From Ewingella sp963519305 (GTDB lineage Bacteria; Pseudomonadota; Gammaproteobacteria; Enterobacterales; Enterobacteriaceae): DNA of 64,000 nt. Each line of letters starts with the position of its first letter. The stretch's first letter is position 1. A program made the translations under genes and the position numbers. Under the pieces are notes generated by a model that ran no database searches, had not been told where the DNA came from, and worked only from the letters and a program-made list of their open reading frames with translations. Location of the stretch: contig CAUQMS010000004.1 of the NCBI GenBank assembly GCA_963519305.1, positions 124,001-188,000 of the forward strand, written 5' to 3'. Positions 1-8,142 of this stretch are shown here, in pieces.

Positions 1-69
1 TATCCCGGTGCGGCCCGGCGGCCACGACCTTGACCTTAAAGCCAGTTTGGGTGGCAACCCAAGGTCTAC

Positions 70-330
70 TCAGAACTCGAGTTCGATATCCCCCACCGGC
101 AGGCAACAACAGGGAAGGACGTCGCCTGTCGACATAAACGCCAGTGGCTTTGCACTGTAAGTGACTTCACCGCTGACTAGCCGCATCCGGCACGACCCGC
201 AAAACCCTTCGCGACACTGGTACTCCACCTGAACCTGATGGTGTTCGAACACTTCCAGCAGATTTTTATGACCGGCCAGACAGGCCAGTCGTTGTCCGTT
301 GGCTGAAAGCGTTACGGTTGTATGACTCAT
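70..330 (-). CDS. yfaE: 2Fe-2S ferredoxin YfaE, maintenance of the NrdB cofactor
   Basis: This is an 86-residue plant-type ferredoxin. The cluster-binding cysteines are visible as C39-x4-C44-x2-C47 in YQCREGFCGSC, with the fourth ligand in the CCC at 74-76. In E. coli, YfaE supplies electrons for assembly and repair of the diferric-tyrosyl radical of NrdB, and its position here directly after nrdB fits that role. I chose the ATG at 330, one base after the nrdB TAA, which suggests translational coupling. An in-frame TTG 12 bases upstream lies inside nrdB and is less likely. The 69 bases beyond the stop hold only a weak 6-bp hairpin (47-62). Confidence 0.95.
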   Translation of the reverse strand: MSHTTVTLSANGQRLACLAGHKNLLEVFEHHQVQVEYQCREGFCGSCRMRLVSGEVTYSAKPLAFMSTGDVLPCCCLPVGDIELEF

Positions 331-331
331 G

Positions 332-1462
332 TTAGAACTCAAAATCGCTCAGGTCGTCGGCATTCATTTCTGAATCAATCTGACCGACCAGGTAAGAGCT
401 GACTTCCACTTCCTGTGGCGCAACCTGCACGTTGTCTGACACCAGCCAGGCGTTGATCCATGGGATCGGGTTGGTGCGGGTTTTGAACGGTGCAGTCAGG
501 CCAACGGCTTGCATACGGATATTGGTGATGTATTCCACGTACTGACACAAAATGTCTTTGTTCAGACCGATCATTGAACCGTCTTTGAACAGGTATTCCG
601 CCCAGTCTTTTTCCTGCTGCGCCGCGAGCACGAACAGGTCATGACACTCCTGCTCACACTCTTTGGCGATCTCAACCATTTCCGGGTCGTCCTGGCCTGA
701 ACGCAGCAGGTTCAGCGCGTGCTGGGTGCCGGTCAGGTGCAGGGCTTCGTCGCGGGCGATCATTTTGATGATCTTGGCGTTGCCTTCCATCAGTTCACGT
801 TCGGCGAATGCGAAGGAACAGGCGAAGCTGACGTAGAAACGCACGGCTTCCAGTGCATTGACGCTCATCAGGCAGATGTAGAGTTTTTTCTTCAGCTCGC
901 GCAGATTCACCACAACCGTTTTGCCATTGACGGTGTGCGTGCCTTCACCCAGCAGATGGTAATAGCTGGTCATTTCGATCAGCGTGTCGTAGTAGCCGGA
1001 GATATCTTTCGCGCGCTTGAGGATCTCTTCGTTGGTGACGATGTCATCAAACACAATCGAAGGATCATTCACGATATTACGAATGATATGGGTATAGGAG
1101 CGCGAGTGGATCGTTTCTGAAAACGCCCATGTTTCGACCCAGGTTTCCAGCTCCGGAATAGAAATCAGCGGTAGCAGGGCGACGTTCGGGCTACGGCCCT
1201 GAATCGAGTCCAGCAGCGTCTGGTATTTCAGGTTGCTGAGGAAGATATGCTTTTCATGTTCCGGCAGTGCCTGAAAATCGATACGGTCACGGGAGACATC
1301 GATCTCTTCCGGACGCCAGAAGAAGGAGAGCTGCTTTTCAATCAGCTTCTCAAAAATCTCATGTTTCTGCTGGTCAAAACGCGCGACGTTGACGGACTGG
1401 CCGAAAAACATCGGTTCCAGCAGCTGGTTATTTTTGTTCTGAGAGAAAGTGCTATAAGCCAT
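332..1462 (-). CDS. nrdB: Ribonucleoside-diphosphate reductase 1, beta subunit
   Basis: NrdB is the small, radical-bearing subunit of class Ia ribonucleotide reductase, which makes deoxyribonucleotides aerobically. From the ATG at 1462 it is 376 residues, the E. coli length. The iron ligands and radical site are recognisable: D85, E116, H119 and the radical tyrosine Y123 in AFSETIHSRSYTH. The C-terminal tail ends in DDLSDFEF, the type of tail that docks on NrdA. A GAGGA ribosome-binding site precedes the start; the TTG further upstream lies in the intergenic hairpin and is rejected. It sits 62 bases after nrdA and 1 base before yfaE, so the three genes form one operon. Confidence 0.98.
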   Translation of the reverse strand: MAYSTFSQNKNNQLLEPMFFGQSVNVARFDQQKHEIFEKLIEKQLSFFWRPEEIDVSRDRIDFQALPEHEKHIFLSNLKYQTLLDSIQGRSPNVALLPLISIPELETWVETWAFSETIHSRSYTHIIRNIVNDPSIVFDDIVTNEEILKRAKDISGYYDTLIEMTSYYHLLGEGTHTVNGKTVVVNLRELKKKLYICLMSVNALEAVRFYVSFACSFAFAERELMEGNAKIIKMIARDEALHLTGTQHALNLLRSGQDDPEMVEIAKECEQECHDLFVLAAQQEKDWAEYLFKDGSMIGLNKDILCQYVEYITNIRMQAVGLTAPFKTRTNPIPWINAWLVSDNVQVAPQEVEVSSYLVGQIDSEMNADDLSDFEF

Positions 1463-1475
1463 ATTGTCCTCGGAC

Positions 1476-1499
1476 AAAAGCCCCTGTTAAGGGGCTTTG
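1476..1499 (-). terminator. Hairpin between nrdA and nrdB
   Basis: An 8-bp perfect inverted repeat (AAAGCCCC / GGGGCTTT, loop TGTTAA) is followed on the minus strand by TTTT. It has the form of a weak intrinsic terminator or mRNA-stabilising stem between the two subunit genes. It ends about 14 bases before the nrdB start codon, so it could set the NrdA to NrdB ratio. The role is inferred. Confidence 0.6.
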
Positions 1500-1524
1500 T
1501 TTAAATGATGATACAAAAAGATGA

Positions 1525-3807
1525 TTAGATTTTGCAGGCGCCGCTTTCGCAGTCGTCAGCTACGTCGGCTTTCATGTCTTCCTGTACGTCATCCGCACCG
1601 TCACGGGTGTTCTGATAGTACAAGGTTTTGACGCCGAATTTGTAAGCCGTCAGCAGGTCTTTCAGCAGCTGTTTCATCGGTACTTTGCTGTTCGGGAAGC
1701 GTGACGGATCATAGTTAGTGTTTGATGAAATCGCCTGATCGATGAATTTTTGCATCACGCCAACCAGTTGCAGGTAGCCGTCGTTGTTCGGCATATCCCA
1801 CAGCAGTTCGTACTGATCTTTCAGACGCTCATACTCTGGCACCACCTGACGCAGGATCCCGTCTTTCGATGCTTTGATACTGATGTGGCCGCGCGGTGGC
1901 TCGATGCCGTTGGTGGCATTGGAGATCTGCGAAGAGGTCTCTGATGGCATCAGTGCGGAGAGCGTGGAGTTACGCAGGCCGTGCGTTTTGATGTCTTCAC
2001 GCAGCTTATCCCAGTTCAGATGCAGCGGTTCATCGCAAATCGCATCCAGATCTTTTTTGTACGTATCCACCGGCATAATGCCCTGTGAATAAGTGGTTTC
2101 GTTGAACCACTGGCATGCGCCTTGTTCTTTCGCCAGCTCGTTAGACGCTTTCAGCAGGTAATACTGAATGGCTTCGAACGTCTTGTGCGTCAGGTTGTTG
2201 GCGCTGCCGTCGGAGTACCGCACGCCGTTTTTCGCGAGATAATAAGCGTAGTTAATCACGCCGATACCCAGCGTACGGCGGCCCATTGCGCCACGTTTAG
2301 CGGCTTTAATTGGGTAATCCTGATAATCGAGCAGGGCGTCGAGCGCACGAACGGCCAGAACGGCCAGCTCTTCCAGATCGTCGAGGCTTTCGATAGCGCC
2401 GAGGTTGAAGGCCGACAGTGTACACAGCGCGATTTCGCCGTTTTCGTCGTTCACGTCATCCAGCGGTTTGGTCGGCAGCGCGATTTCCAGACACAAGTTG
2501 GACTGGCGGACAGGCGCGATAGCCGGATCAAACGGGCTGTGGGTGTTGCAGTGGTCAACATGCTGAATGTAGATACGGCCGGTAGAAGCACGTTCCTGCA
2601 TCATCAGTGAGAACAGCTCAACGGCTTTCACTTTCTGCTTACGGATACTGCTGTCATGCTCATATTTCTCATACAGACGCTCGAACTCGTCCTGATCGGC
2701 GAAGAACGCGTCGTACAGGCCAGGCACGTCAGACGGGCTGAACAGTGTGATGTCGCCGCCTTTCACCAGACGTTGATACATCAGTTTGTTGATCTGTACG
2801 CCGTAATCCATATGACGGACGCGGTTGCCTTCAACGCCACGGTTGTTCTTCAGGACCAGCAGGCTTTCCACTTCCAGATGCCACATCGGGTAGAACAACG
2901 TCGCTGCACCGCCGCGCACGCCGCCCTGTGAACAGGATTTCACCGCCGTCTGGAAATGTTTATAGAACGGGATACAACCGGTATGGAACGCTTCACCGCC
3001 ACGGATCGGGCTGCCCAGCGCACGGATGCGACCGGCGTTGATACCGATACCGGCACGTTGAGAAACGTATTTCACAATGGCGCTGGAAGTGGCATTGATA
3101 GAATCGAGGCTGTCACCACACTCAATCAGTACGCATGAGCTGAACTGACGCGTCGGGGTACGGACACCGGACATGATTGGCGTTGGCAGCGAGATCTTAA
3201 AGGTTGAGATCGCATCGTAGAAACGTTTTACGTAATCCAGACGAGTTTCACGCGGGTAGCCGGAAAACAGGCAGGCGGCGACCAAAATGTAGAGGAACTG
3301 GGCACTCTCATAGATATCGCCGGTGACGCGGTTTTGCGCCAGATATTTGCCTTCGAGCTGCTTGACCGCGGCGTAAGAGAAGTTCATATCACGCCAGTGA
3401 TCAATATAACTGTCCATCTGCTCGAACTCTTCAGCCGTGTAGTCTTCCAGCAGATGTTTGTCATATTTGCCCATCTCGACCATACGGGTCACTTGCGCGA
3501 GCAGGGCCGGGGGTTCGAACTGGTCGTAAGCTTTTTTACGCAGGTGGAAAATCGCCAGACGCGCGGCCAGATATTGATAATCCGGGGCATCTTTGGAGAT
3601 CAGGTCAGCCGCCGCTTTAATAATGGTCTCATGAATATCGCTGGTTTTAATACCGTCATAAAACTGGATATGAGAGCGGAGTTCAACTTGTGAAACGGAG
3701 ACGTTTTGCAGCCCTTCAGCTGCCCAGTCTATGACCCGGTGAATTTTATCAAGGTTGATGCGTTCTTTACGGCCATCGCGTTTAGTAACAAGAAGACTCT
3801 GATTCAT
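1525..3807 (-). CDS. nrdA: Ribonucleoside-diphosphate reductase 1, alpha subunit
   Basis: NrdA is the catalytic subunit of class Ia ribonucleotide reductase. It is 760 residues against 761 in E. coli. The N-terminal ATP-cone (about residues 5-95) begins LLVTKRDGRKERINL and gives overall dATP/ATP control. The active site is visible as RQFSSCVLIECGDSL (redox Cys near 225) and SNLCLEIALPT (Asn, radical Cys and Glu near 437-441). The tail CESGACKI carries the cysteine pair that takes electrons from thioredoxin or glutaredoxin. It is the first gene of nrdA-nrdB-yfaE, and its upstream region carries NrdR and DnaA sites. Confidence 0.98.
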   Translation of the reverse strand: MNQSLLVTKRDGRKERINLDKIHRVIDWAAEGLQNVSVSQVELRSHIQFYDGIKTSDIHETIIKAAADLISKDAPDYQYLAARLAIFHLRKKAYDQFEPPALLAQVTRMVEMGKYDKHLLEDYTAEEFEQMDSYIDHWRDMNFSYAAVKQLEGKYLAQNRVTGDIYESAQFLYILVAACLFSGYPRETRLDYVKRFYDAISTFKISLPTPIMSGVRTPTRQFSSCVLIECGDSLDSINATSSAIVKYVSQRAGIGINAGRIRALGSPIRGGEAFHTGCIPFYKHFQTAVKSCSQGGVRGGAATLFYPMWHLEVESLLVLKNNRGVEGNRVRHMDYGVQINKLMYQRLVKGGDITLFSPSDVPGLYDAFFADQDEFERLYEKYEHDSSIRKQKVKAVELFSLMMQERASTGRIYIQHVDHCNTHSPFDPAIAPVRQSNLCLEIALPTKPLDDVNDENGEIALCTLSAFNLGAIESLDDLEELAVLAVRALDALLDYQDYPIKAAKRGAMGRRTLGIGVINYAYYLAKNGVRYSDGSANNLTHKTFEAIQYYLLKASNELAKEQGACQWFNETTYSQGIMPVDTYKKDLDAICDEPLHLNWDKLREDIKTHGLRNSTLSALMPSETSSQISNATNGIEPPRGHISIKASKDGILRQVVPEYERLKDQYELLWDMPNNDGYLQLVGVMQKFIDQAISSNTNYDPSRFPNSKVPMKQLLKDLLTAYKFGVKTLYYQNTRDGADDVQEDMKADVADDCESGACKI

Positions 3808-3906
3808 GAGGGGCTGTACCTTAGAGGTCTATAAACAGGCTCACCAGGCACGGATGCAGACAGAAGGGGGGCTTCACTCGTCCGTAGTGTGCTGGTCAGG
3901 ATATAA

Positions 3907-3922
3907 ACACAATATATTGTGG
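3907..3922 (-). promoter_or_regulatory. NrdR box 1
   Basis: ACACAATATATTGTGG matches the known 16-bp NrdR palindrome (acaCwAtATaTwGtgt) at nearly every position. NrdR is the nucleotide-sensing repressor of ribonucleotide reductase operons. The box lies about 100 bases before the nrdA start codon. Confidence 0.85.
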
Positions 3923-3936
3923 GTTTATTAATTTCT

Positions 3937-3952
3937 GATGACAAGATAGTGT
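3937..3952 (-). promoter_or_regulatory. Possible NrdR box 2 (degenerate)
   Basis: The right half (ATAGTGT) fits the NrdR consensus while the left half is degenerate. Its centre is 30 bp from box 1, close to the three-helical-turn spacing usual for paired NrdR boxes. Confidence 0.5.
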
Positions 3953-3991
3953 CAGATGAGGGCTTTTGCAAGTGAACAAAATGGCCTGTTT

Positions 3992-4000
3992 TGTGGATAA
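3992..4000 (-). promoter_or_regulatory. DnaA box upstream of nrdA
   Basis: TGTGGATAA on the plus strand is the exact complement of the consensus DnaA box TTATCCACA. DnaA is known to regulate nrdAB in E. coli through boxes upstream of the promoter, so the position makes functional sense. Confidence 0.8.
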
Positions 4001-4296
4001 GTTGGGGAGAAATTTCCTGGTTGCGGCTGAGGAGTCCGCCATTGCTGGCACCGTTGAAGTGTCAATAACTTCGATACGATTTTCTTATATTTTTTGAAAA
4101 GTTGATCGACTGCCGATTTCTTAAACATTAGGAAAAAACGCTATATTGATGCAGAAAACTATTCTAAAAAAACATGTCGCTGCCAACTCTACTCCAAAGC
4201 GCTAAAAATTAAGCTTTTACTGATTTTAGAGACGCAGAATTAGCCCGAAAATCGCTTGCTGCGTCCGAAATGAAATTTCTTCGCTTGACGCTGGGT

Positions 4297-5034
4297 TTAT
4301 TCTGCCGCTGTCGTCAGCGCCTGGGTGTGAATCATGTAGTTCACATCCACGTTAGGTCCCAGTTTGAAATGGTCGGTCAGCGGGTTGTAGTGCAGGCCCA
4401 TAATGTGACGCTCAAACAGCGGTGTGCGGTCAACCATCGCCAGCAGTTCAGAAGGCTTGATAAATTTTTTGATGTCATGCGTGCCTTTGGGCACCATTTT
4501 CAGCACGTATTCTGCGCCGAAGATCGCCATGAGCCAGGCTTTATTATTGCGGTTGATGGTTGAGAAAAAGACGTGACCGCCGGGTTTCACCAAGCGCGCG
4601 CAGGCGGCTACCACGGAAGCCGGGTCCGGCACATGTTCGAGCATCTCCATACAGGTCACCACGTCGTACTGCTGCGGGTGCGCGTCGGCATGCGCTTCTA
4701 CGAATTCCTGGATGTAATTAACCTTAACGCCGCTTTCCAGCGCATGCAGACGGGCAACCTGTAAAGGCTCACCGCCCATATCCAGACCGGTAACCGTCGC
4801 GCCAGCCACCGCCATGCTTTCACTCAGAATGCCGCCGCCGCAGCCAACGTCGAGAACGTTCTTCCCAAACAGGCCGTCGGCGCGTTCGAGAATGTAGTTC
4901 AGGCGCAGGGGATTGATGCGGTGCAGCGGTTTGAACTCGCCCTCAAGGTCCCACCAGCGCGAGGCGACGGCCTCAAATTTGGCGATCTCATCGTGGTCAA
5001 TGTTCTGCGTGTTGGCATTCGATGCTGTATTCAT
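4297..5034 (-). CDS. ubiG: Ubiquinone biosynthesis O-methyltransferase UbiG
   Basis: UbiG is a SAM-dependent methyltransferase that performs both O-methylations of ubiquinone synthesis. It has 245 residues (E. coli 240). The SAM-binding motif I is at residues 59-70 (NVLDVGCGGGIL), followed by the acidic loop VTGLDMGGEPL and the post-motif MEMLEHVPDP. The start ATG at 5034 has AAGGAG upstream at slightly long spacing. It is divergent from gyrA, as in E. coli. Confidence 0.97.
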   Translation of the reverse strand: MNTASNANTQNIDHDEIAKFEAVASRWWDLEGEFKPLHRINPLRLNYILERADGLFGKNVLDVGCGGGILSESMAVAGATVTGLDMGGEPLQVARLHALESGVKVNYIQEFVEAHADAHPQQYDVVTCMEMLEHVPDPASVVAACARLVKPGGHVFFSTINRNNKAWLMAIFGAEYVLKMVPKGTHDIKKFIKPSELLAMVDRTPLFERHIMGLHYNPLTDHFKLGPNVDVNYMIHTQALTTAAE

Positions 5035-5336
5035 GAGTATGATGAACTCCTTATTCCTCGTTAACCCAGATTATACATATTACTGCTGGCAGGTTTCAGT
5101 TTTGTCTTTCTGCTCACTGTTTGAGCGAATGGGAGCGTTTTATCAGGGACGGTGGCAAAGGTTTGATAATCGCTGGATAATAGTCGGTAAAAAGGGAGGT
5201 TCTTTTCCACAGATCTCCGCTTTGTGGTATAGTTTTACACCTTTGCGCTAGCTAGCTATATATGCACATAAGTAACGCATAAGTCATGCCTAAGCAGGCA
5301 GCGGCCATGAATAATCAGTAGAGGGATAGCAGCTCC
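5035..5336. promoter_or_regulatory. Divergent ubiG/gyrA promoter region
   Basis: This is 302 bases without a gene. A plausible gyrA -10 (TATAGT, 5228-5233) has a weak -35 (TTCCAC, 5205-5210) at 17-bp spacing. A weak -35 would suit the relaxation-stimulated gyrA promoters known in enterobacteria. Downstream is an unusual CTAGCTAGCTA tract (about 5249-5259), followed by a leader of roughly 95 bases. Confidence 0.45.
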
Positions 5337-8012
5337 ATGAGCGACCTTGCCAGAGAAATCACACCGATAAGCATCGAAGAAGAGCTGAAAAACTCTTATT
5401 TGGATTACGCCATGTCCGTTATTGTCGGACGTGCGCTGCCAGATGTGCGAGATGGTTTAAAACCGGTGCACCGCCGCGTACTTTACGCAATGAATGTTCT
5501 GGGTAATGACTGGAACAAAGCCTATAAGAAATCGGCCCGTGTGGTCGGTGACGTTATCGGTAAATATCACCCGCACGGTGATACCGCGGTTTATGACACC
5601 ATCGTACGTATGGCTCAGCCTTTTTCCCTTCGCTATATGTTGGTGGACGGGCAGGGTAACTTCGGTTCGGTAGACGGCGACTCCGCTGCTGCCATGCGTT
5701 ATACCGAAATTCGTATGTCTAAAATCGCCCACGAACTGTTGTCCGATTTAGAAAAAGAGACCGTCGACTTTGTGCCGAACTACGATGGCACCGAGCAGAT
5801 CCCTGCGGTAATGCCGACCCGTATACCTAACCTGTTGGTTAACGGTTCTTCAGGTATTGCTGTCGGTATGGCGACCAACATCCCGCCACATAACCTCAAT
5901 GAGGTTATCAACGGCTGTCTGGCGTATATCGAAGACGAAAACATCACCATCGAAGGACTGATGGAACACATTCCGGGCCCGGACTTCCCAACGGCTGCCA
6001 TCATTAATGGCCGTCGTGGTATTGAAGAAGCCTACCGTACCGGTCGCGGCAAAATTCTACTCCGCGCCCGTGCGGAAGTGGAAGCCGACGCGAAAACCGG
6101 CCGCGAAACCATCATCGTTCATGAGATCCCGTATCAGGTGAACAAAGCCCGTCTGATCGAAAAGATCGCCGAGCTGGTGAAGGAAAAACGCCTTGAAGGT
6201 ATCAGTGCCCTGCGCGATGAGTCTGATAAAGACGGTATGCGCATTGTCATTGAAATCAAACGTGATGCCGTCGGTGAAGTGGTTCTGAACAACCTCTACT
6301 CCCTGACGCAGTTGCAGACTACGTTCGGTATCAACATGGTTGCCCTGCATCAGGGGCAGCCAAAAATTCTTGGCCTGAAAGACATTCTGTCCGCGTTTGT
6401 CCGTCACCGCCGTGAAGTGGTTACACGCCGTACTATTTTCGAACTGCGTAAAGCCCGCGACCGTGCTCATATCCTTGAAGCACTGGCGATTGCTCTGGCT
6501 AACATCGAGCCGATCATTGAACTTATCCGTGCAGCGCAATCTCCGGCCGAAGCGAAAGCTGGCCTGATTTCCCGTTCATGGGATCTGGGCAACGTCGCTG
6601 CCATGCTGGCCAGTGCCGGTGATGACGCCGCGCGTCCTGAGTGGCTGGAGCCTGAGTTTGGTATTCACGAAGGTAAATACTTCCTGACTGAACAGCAGGC
6701 GCAAGCCATTCTGGATCTGCGCTTGCAGAAACTGACCGGCCTTGAGCATGAAAAACTGCTGGATGAATATAAAGAGCTGCTGACGCAAATTGCAGAGCTT
6801 ATCTTCATTCTGGAAAATCCAGATCGTCTGATGGAAGTCATTCGTGAAGAACTGGAAGCCATTCGTGACCAGTTTAGCGATCCGCGCCGCACCGAAATTA
6901 CCGCCAATACCTCCGACATCAACATCGAAGACCTGATCAATCAGGAAGATGTTGTGGTTACGCTGTCGCATCAGGGCTATGTGAAATACCAGCCTCTGAC
7001 CGACTACGAAGCGCAACGCCGCGGTGGTAAAGGTAAGTCTGCAGCACGTATTAAAGAAGAAGATTTCATCGACCGCCTGCTGGTGGCCAACACCCATGAC
7101 ACCATACTGATGTTCTCCAGCCGTGGTCGTCTGTACTGGATGAAGGTTTACCAACTGCCGGAAGCCAGCCGTGGTGCACGTGGCCGCCCAATCGTCAACC
7201 TGTTGCCGCTTGAGCCAAACGAACGCATCACCGCCATCTTGCCAGTACGCGAGTACGAAGAAGGTCGCCATGTATTTATGGCAACCGCCAGCGGTACAGT
7301 TAAGAAAACTGCTCTGACTGATTTCAGCCGTCCGCGCAGCGCCGGCATCATCGCCATCAACCTCAACGAGGGTGATGAGCTGATTGGTGTTGACCTGACT
7401 GATGGTAAAGATGAAGTCATGCTGTTCTCTGCCGCCGGTAAAGTGGTGCGCTTCTCTGAAGAAGCGGTGCGTAAGATGGGCCGTACGGCGACCGGTGTTC
7501 GTGGTATCCGTCTGGGCACCGGTGACAGTGTTGTGTCACTGATCATTCCTCGCGGAGAAGGCTGTATCCTGACCGTGACGGAAAACGGCTACGGTAAACG
7601 TACCGAGTCGGCTGAGTATCCAACCAAGTCCCGTGCAACGCAGGGCGTTATCTCGATTAAAGTGAGCGAGCGTAACGGTCCGGTCGTTGGCGCGATTCAG
7701 GTAGATGAAGCCGATCAGATCATGATGATCACCGATGCCGGTACGCTGGTTCGTACCCGTGTTTCTGAAGTCAGTACCGTAGGCCGTAACACCCAGGGTG
7801 TGACGCTTATCCGTACTGCTGAAGGCGAGCATGTGGTAGGCCTGCAACGTGTGGCAGAGCCCGTCGAAGACGAAGAACTCGACGGCGTAGCCACCGAAGA
7901 AGGTGAACTGGAAGCCGCTCAGGCGAGCGACCTGCCGGATGAAGCAGAATCTGACGATGAAGTTATCGAAGATGATGCCGATTCAGACGAAGCAGATTCT
8001 GAGAAAGAATAA
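5337..8012 (+). CDS. gyrA: DNA gyrase subunit A
   Basis: GyrA is the DNA-cleaving subunit of gyrase, which introduces negative supercoils. It has 891 residues (E. coli 875). The catalytic tyrosine is Y122 in AAMRYTEIR. The quinolone-resistance region reads HPHGDTAVYD, so position 83 is Thr (Ser in E. coli) and position 87 is Asp. The GyrA box QRRGGKG opens the C-terminal DNA-wrapping beta-pinwheel, and the protein ends in a highly acidic tail from about residue 840, somewhat longer than in E. coli. It is monocistronic: its own promoter lies upstream and a strong terminator follows directly. Confidence 0.98.
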   Translation: MSDLAREITPISIEEELKNSYLDYAMSVIVGRALPDVRDGLKPVHRRVLYAMNVLGNDWNKAYKKSARVVGDVIGKYHPHGDTAVYDTIVRMAQPFSLRYMLVDGQGNFGSVDGDSAAAMRYTEIRMSKIAHELLSDLEKETVDFVPNYDGTEQIPAVMPTRIPNLLVNGSSGIAVGMATNIPPHNLNEVINGCLAYIEDENITIEGLMEHIPGPDFPTAAIINGRRGIEEAYRTGRGKILLRARAEVEADAKTGRETIIVHEIPYQVNKARLIEKIAELVKEKRLEGISALRDESDKDGMRIVIEIKRDAVGEVVLNNLYSLTQLQTTFGINMVALHQGQPKILGLKDILSAFVRHRREVVTRRTIFELRKARDRAHILEALAIALANIEPIIELIRAAQSPAEAKAGLISRSWDLGNVAAMLASAGDDAARPEWLEPEFGIHEGKYFLTEQQAQAILDLRLQKLTGLEHEKLLDEYKELLTQIAELIFILENPDRLMEVIREELEAIRDQFSDPRRTEITANTSDINIEDLINQEDVVVTLSHQGYVKYQPLTDYEAQRRGGKGKSAARIKEEDFIDRLLVANTHDTILMFSSRGRLYWMKVYQLPEASRGARGRPIVNLLPLEPNERITAILPVREYEEGRHVFMATASGTVKKTALTDFSRPRSAGIIAINLNEGDELIGVDLTDGKDEVMLFSAAGKVVRFSEEAVRKMGRTATGVRGIRLGTGDSVVSLIIPRGEGCILTVTENGYGKRTESAEYPTKSRATQGVISIKVSERNGPVVGAIQVDEADQIMMITDAGTLVRTRVSEVSTVGRNTQGVTLIRTAEGEHVVGLQRVAEPVEDEELDGVATEEGELEAAQASDLPDEAESDDEVIEDDADSDEADSEKE

Positions 8013-8030
8013 GTTTCAGGCGCGTTGAAA

Positions 8031-8069
8031 GAGGGCATAGCATGGCAACATGTTATGCCCTTTCTTTTT
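8031..8069 (+). terminator. Terminator of gyrA
   Basis: A 12-bp stem with one mismatch (GGGCATAGCATG / CATGTTATGCCC, loop GCAA) is followed by TTTCTTTTT, 20 bases after the gyrA stop codon. Confidence 0.9.
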
Positions 8070-8142
8070 AGTCTTTGTGGCAATAGTGTATTCTGATGGC
8101 CGTTTTCCGCCGTGGTGACGTCGCAATGTTAATGGTAGCCCT

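Larger units (their letters stand above)
3808..4296. promoter_or_regulatory. Regulatory region of the nrd operon
   Basis: This 489-base stretch between nrdA and the end of ubiG has no gene. The part nearest nrdA carries two NrdR-type boxes (3907-3922 and 3937-3952) and a perfect DnaA box (3992-4000). The distal half (about 4060-4240) is AT-rich with A/T tracts, compatible with bent DNA. I see no clear ubiG terminator and did not assign -35 or -10 elements. Confidence 0.7.

Noticed and set aside
719..3693. Plus-strand frames across nrdB and nrdA
   Set aside because: Complementary-strand shadows of two certain genes, with no recognisable domains.
5577..5600. Acquired quinolone resistance mutation in gyrA
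   Set aside because: Thr83 is a known wild-type residue in several genera and codon 87 is unchanged, so sequence alone does not support acquired resistance.
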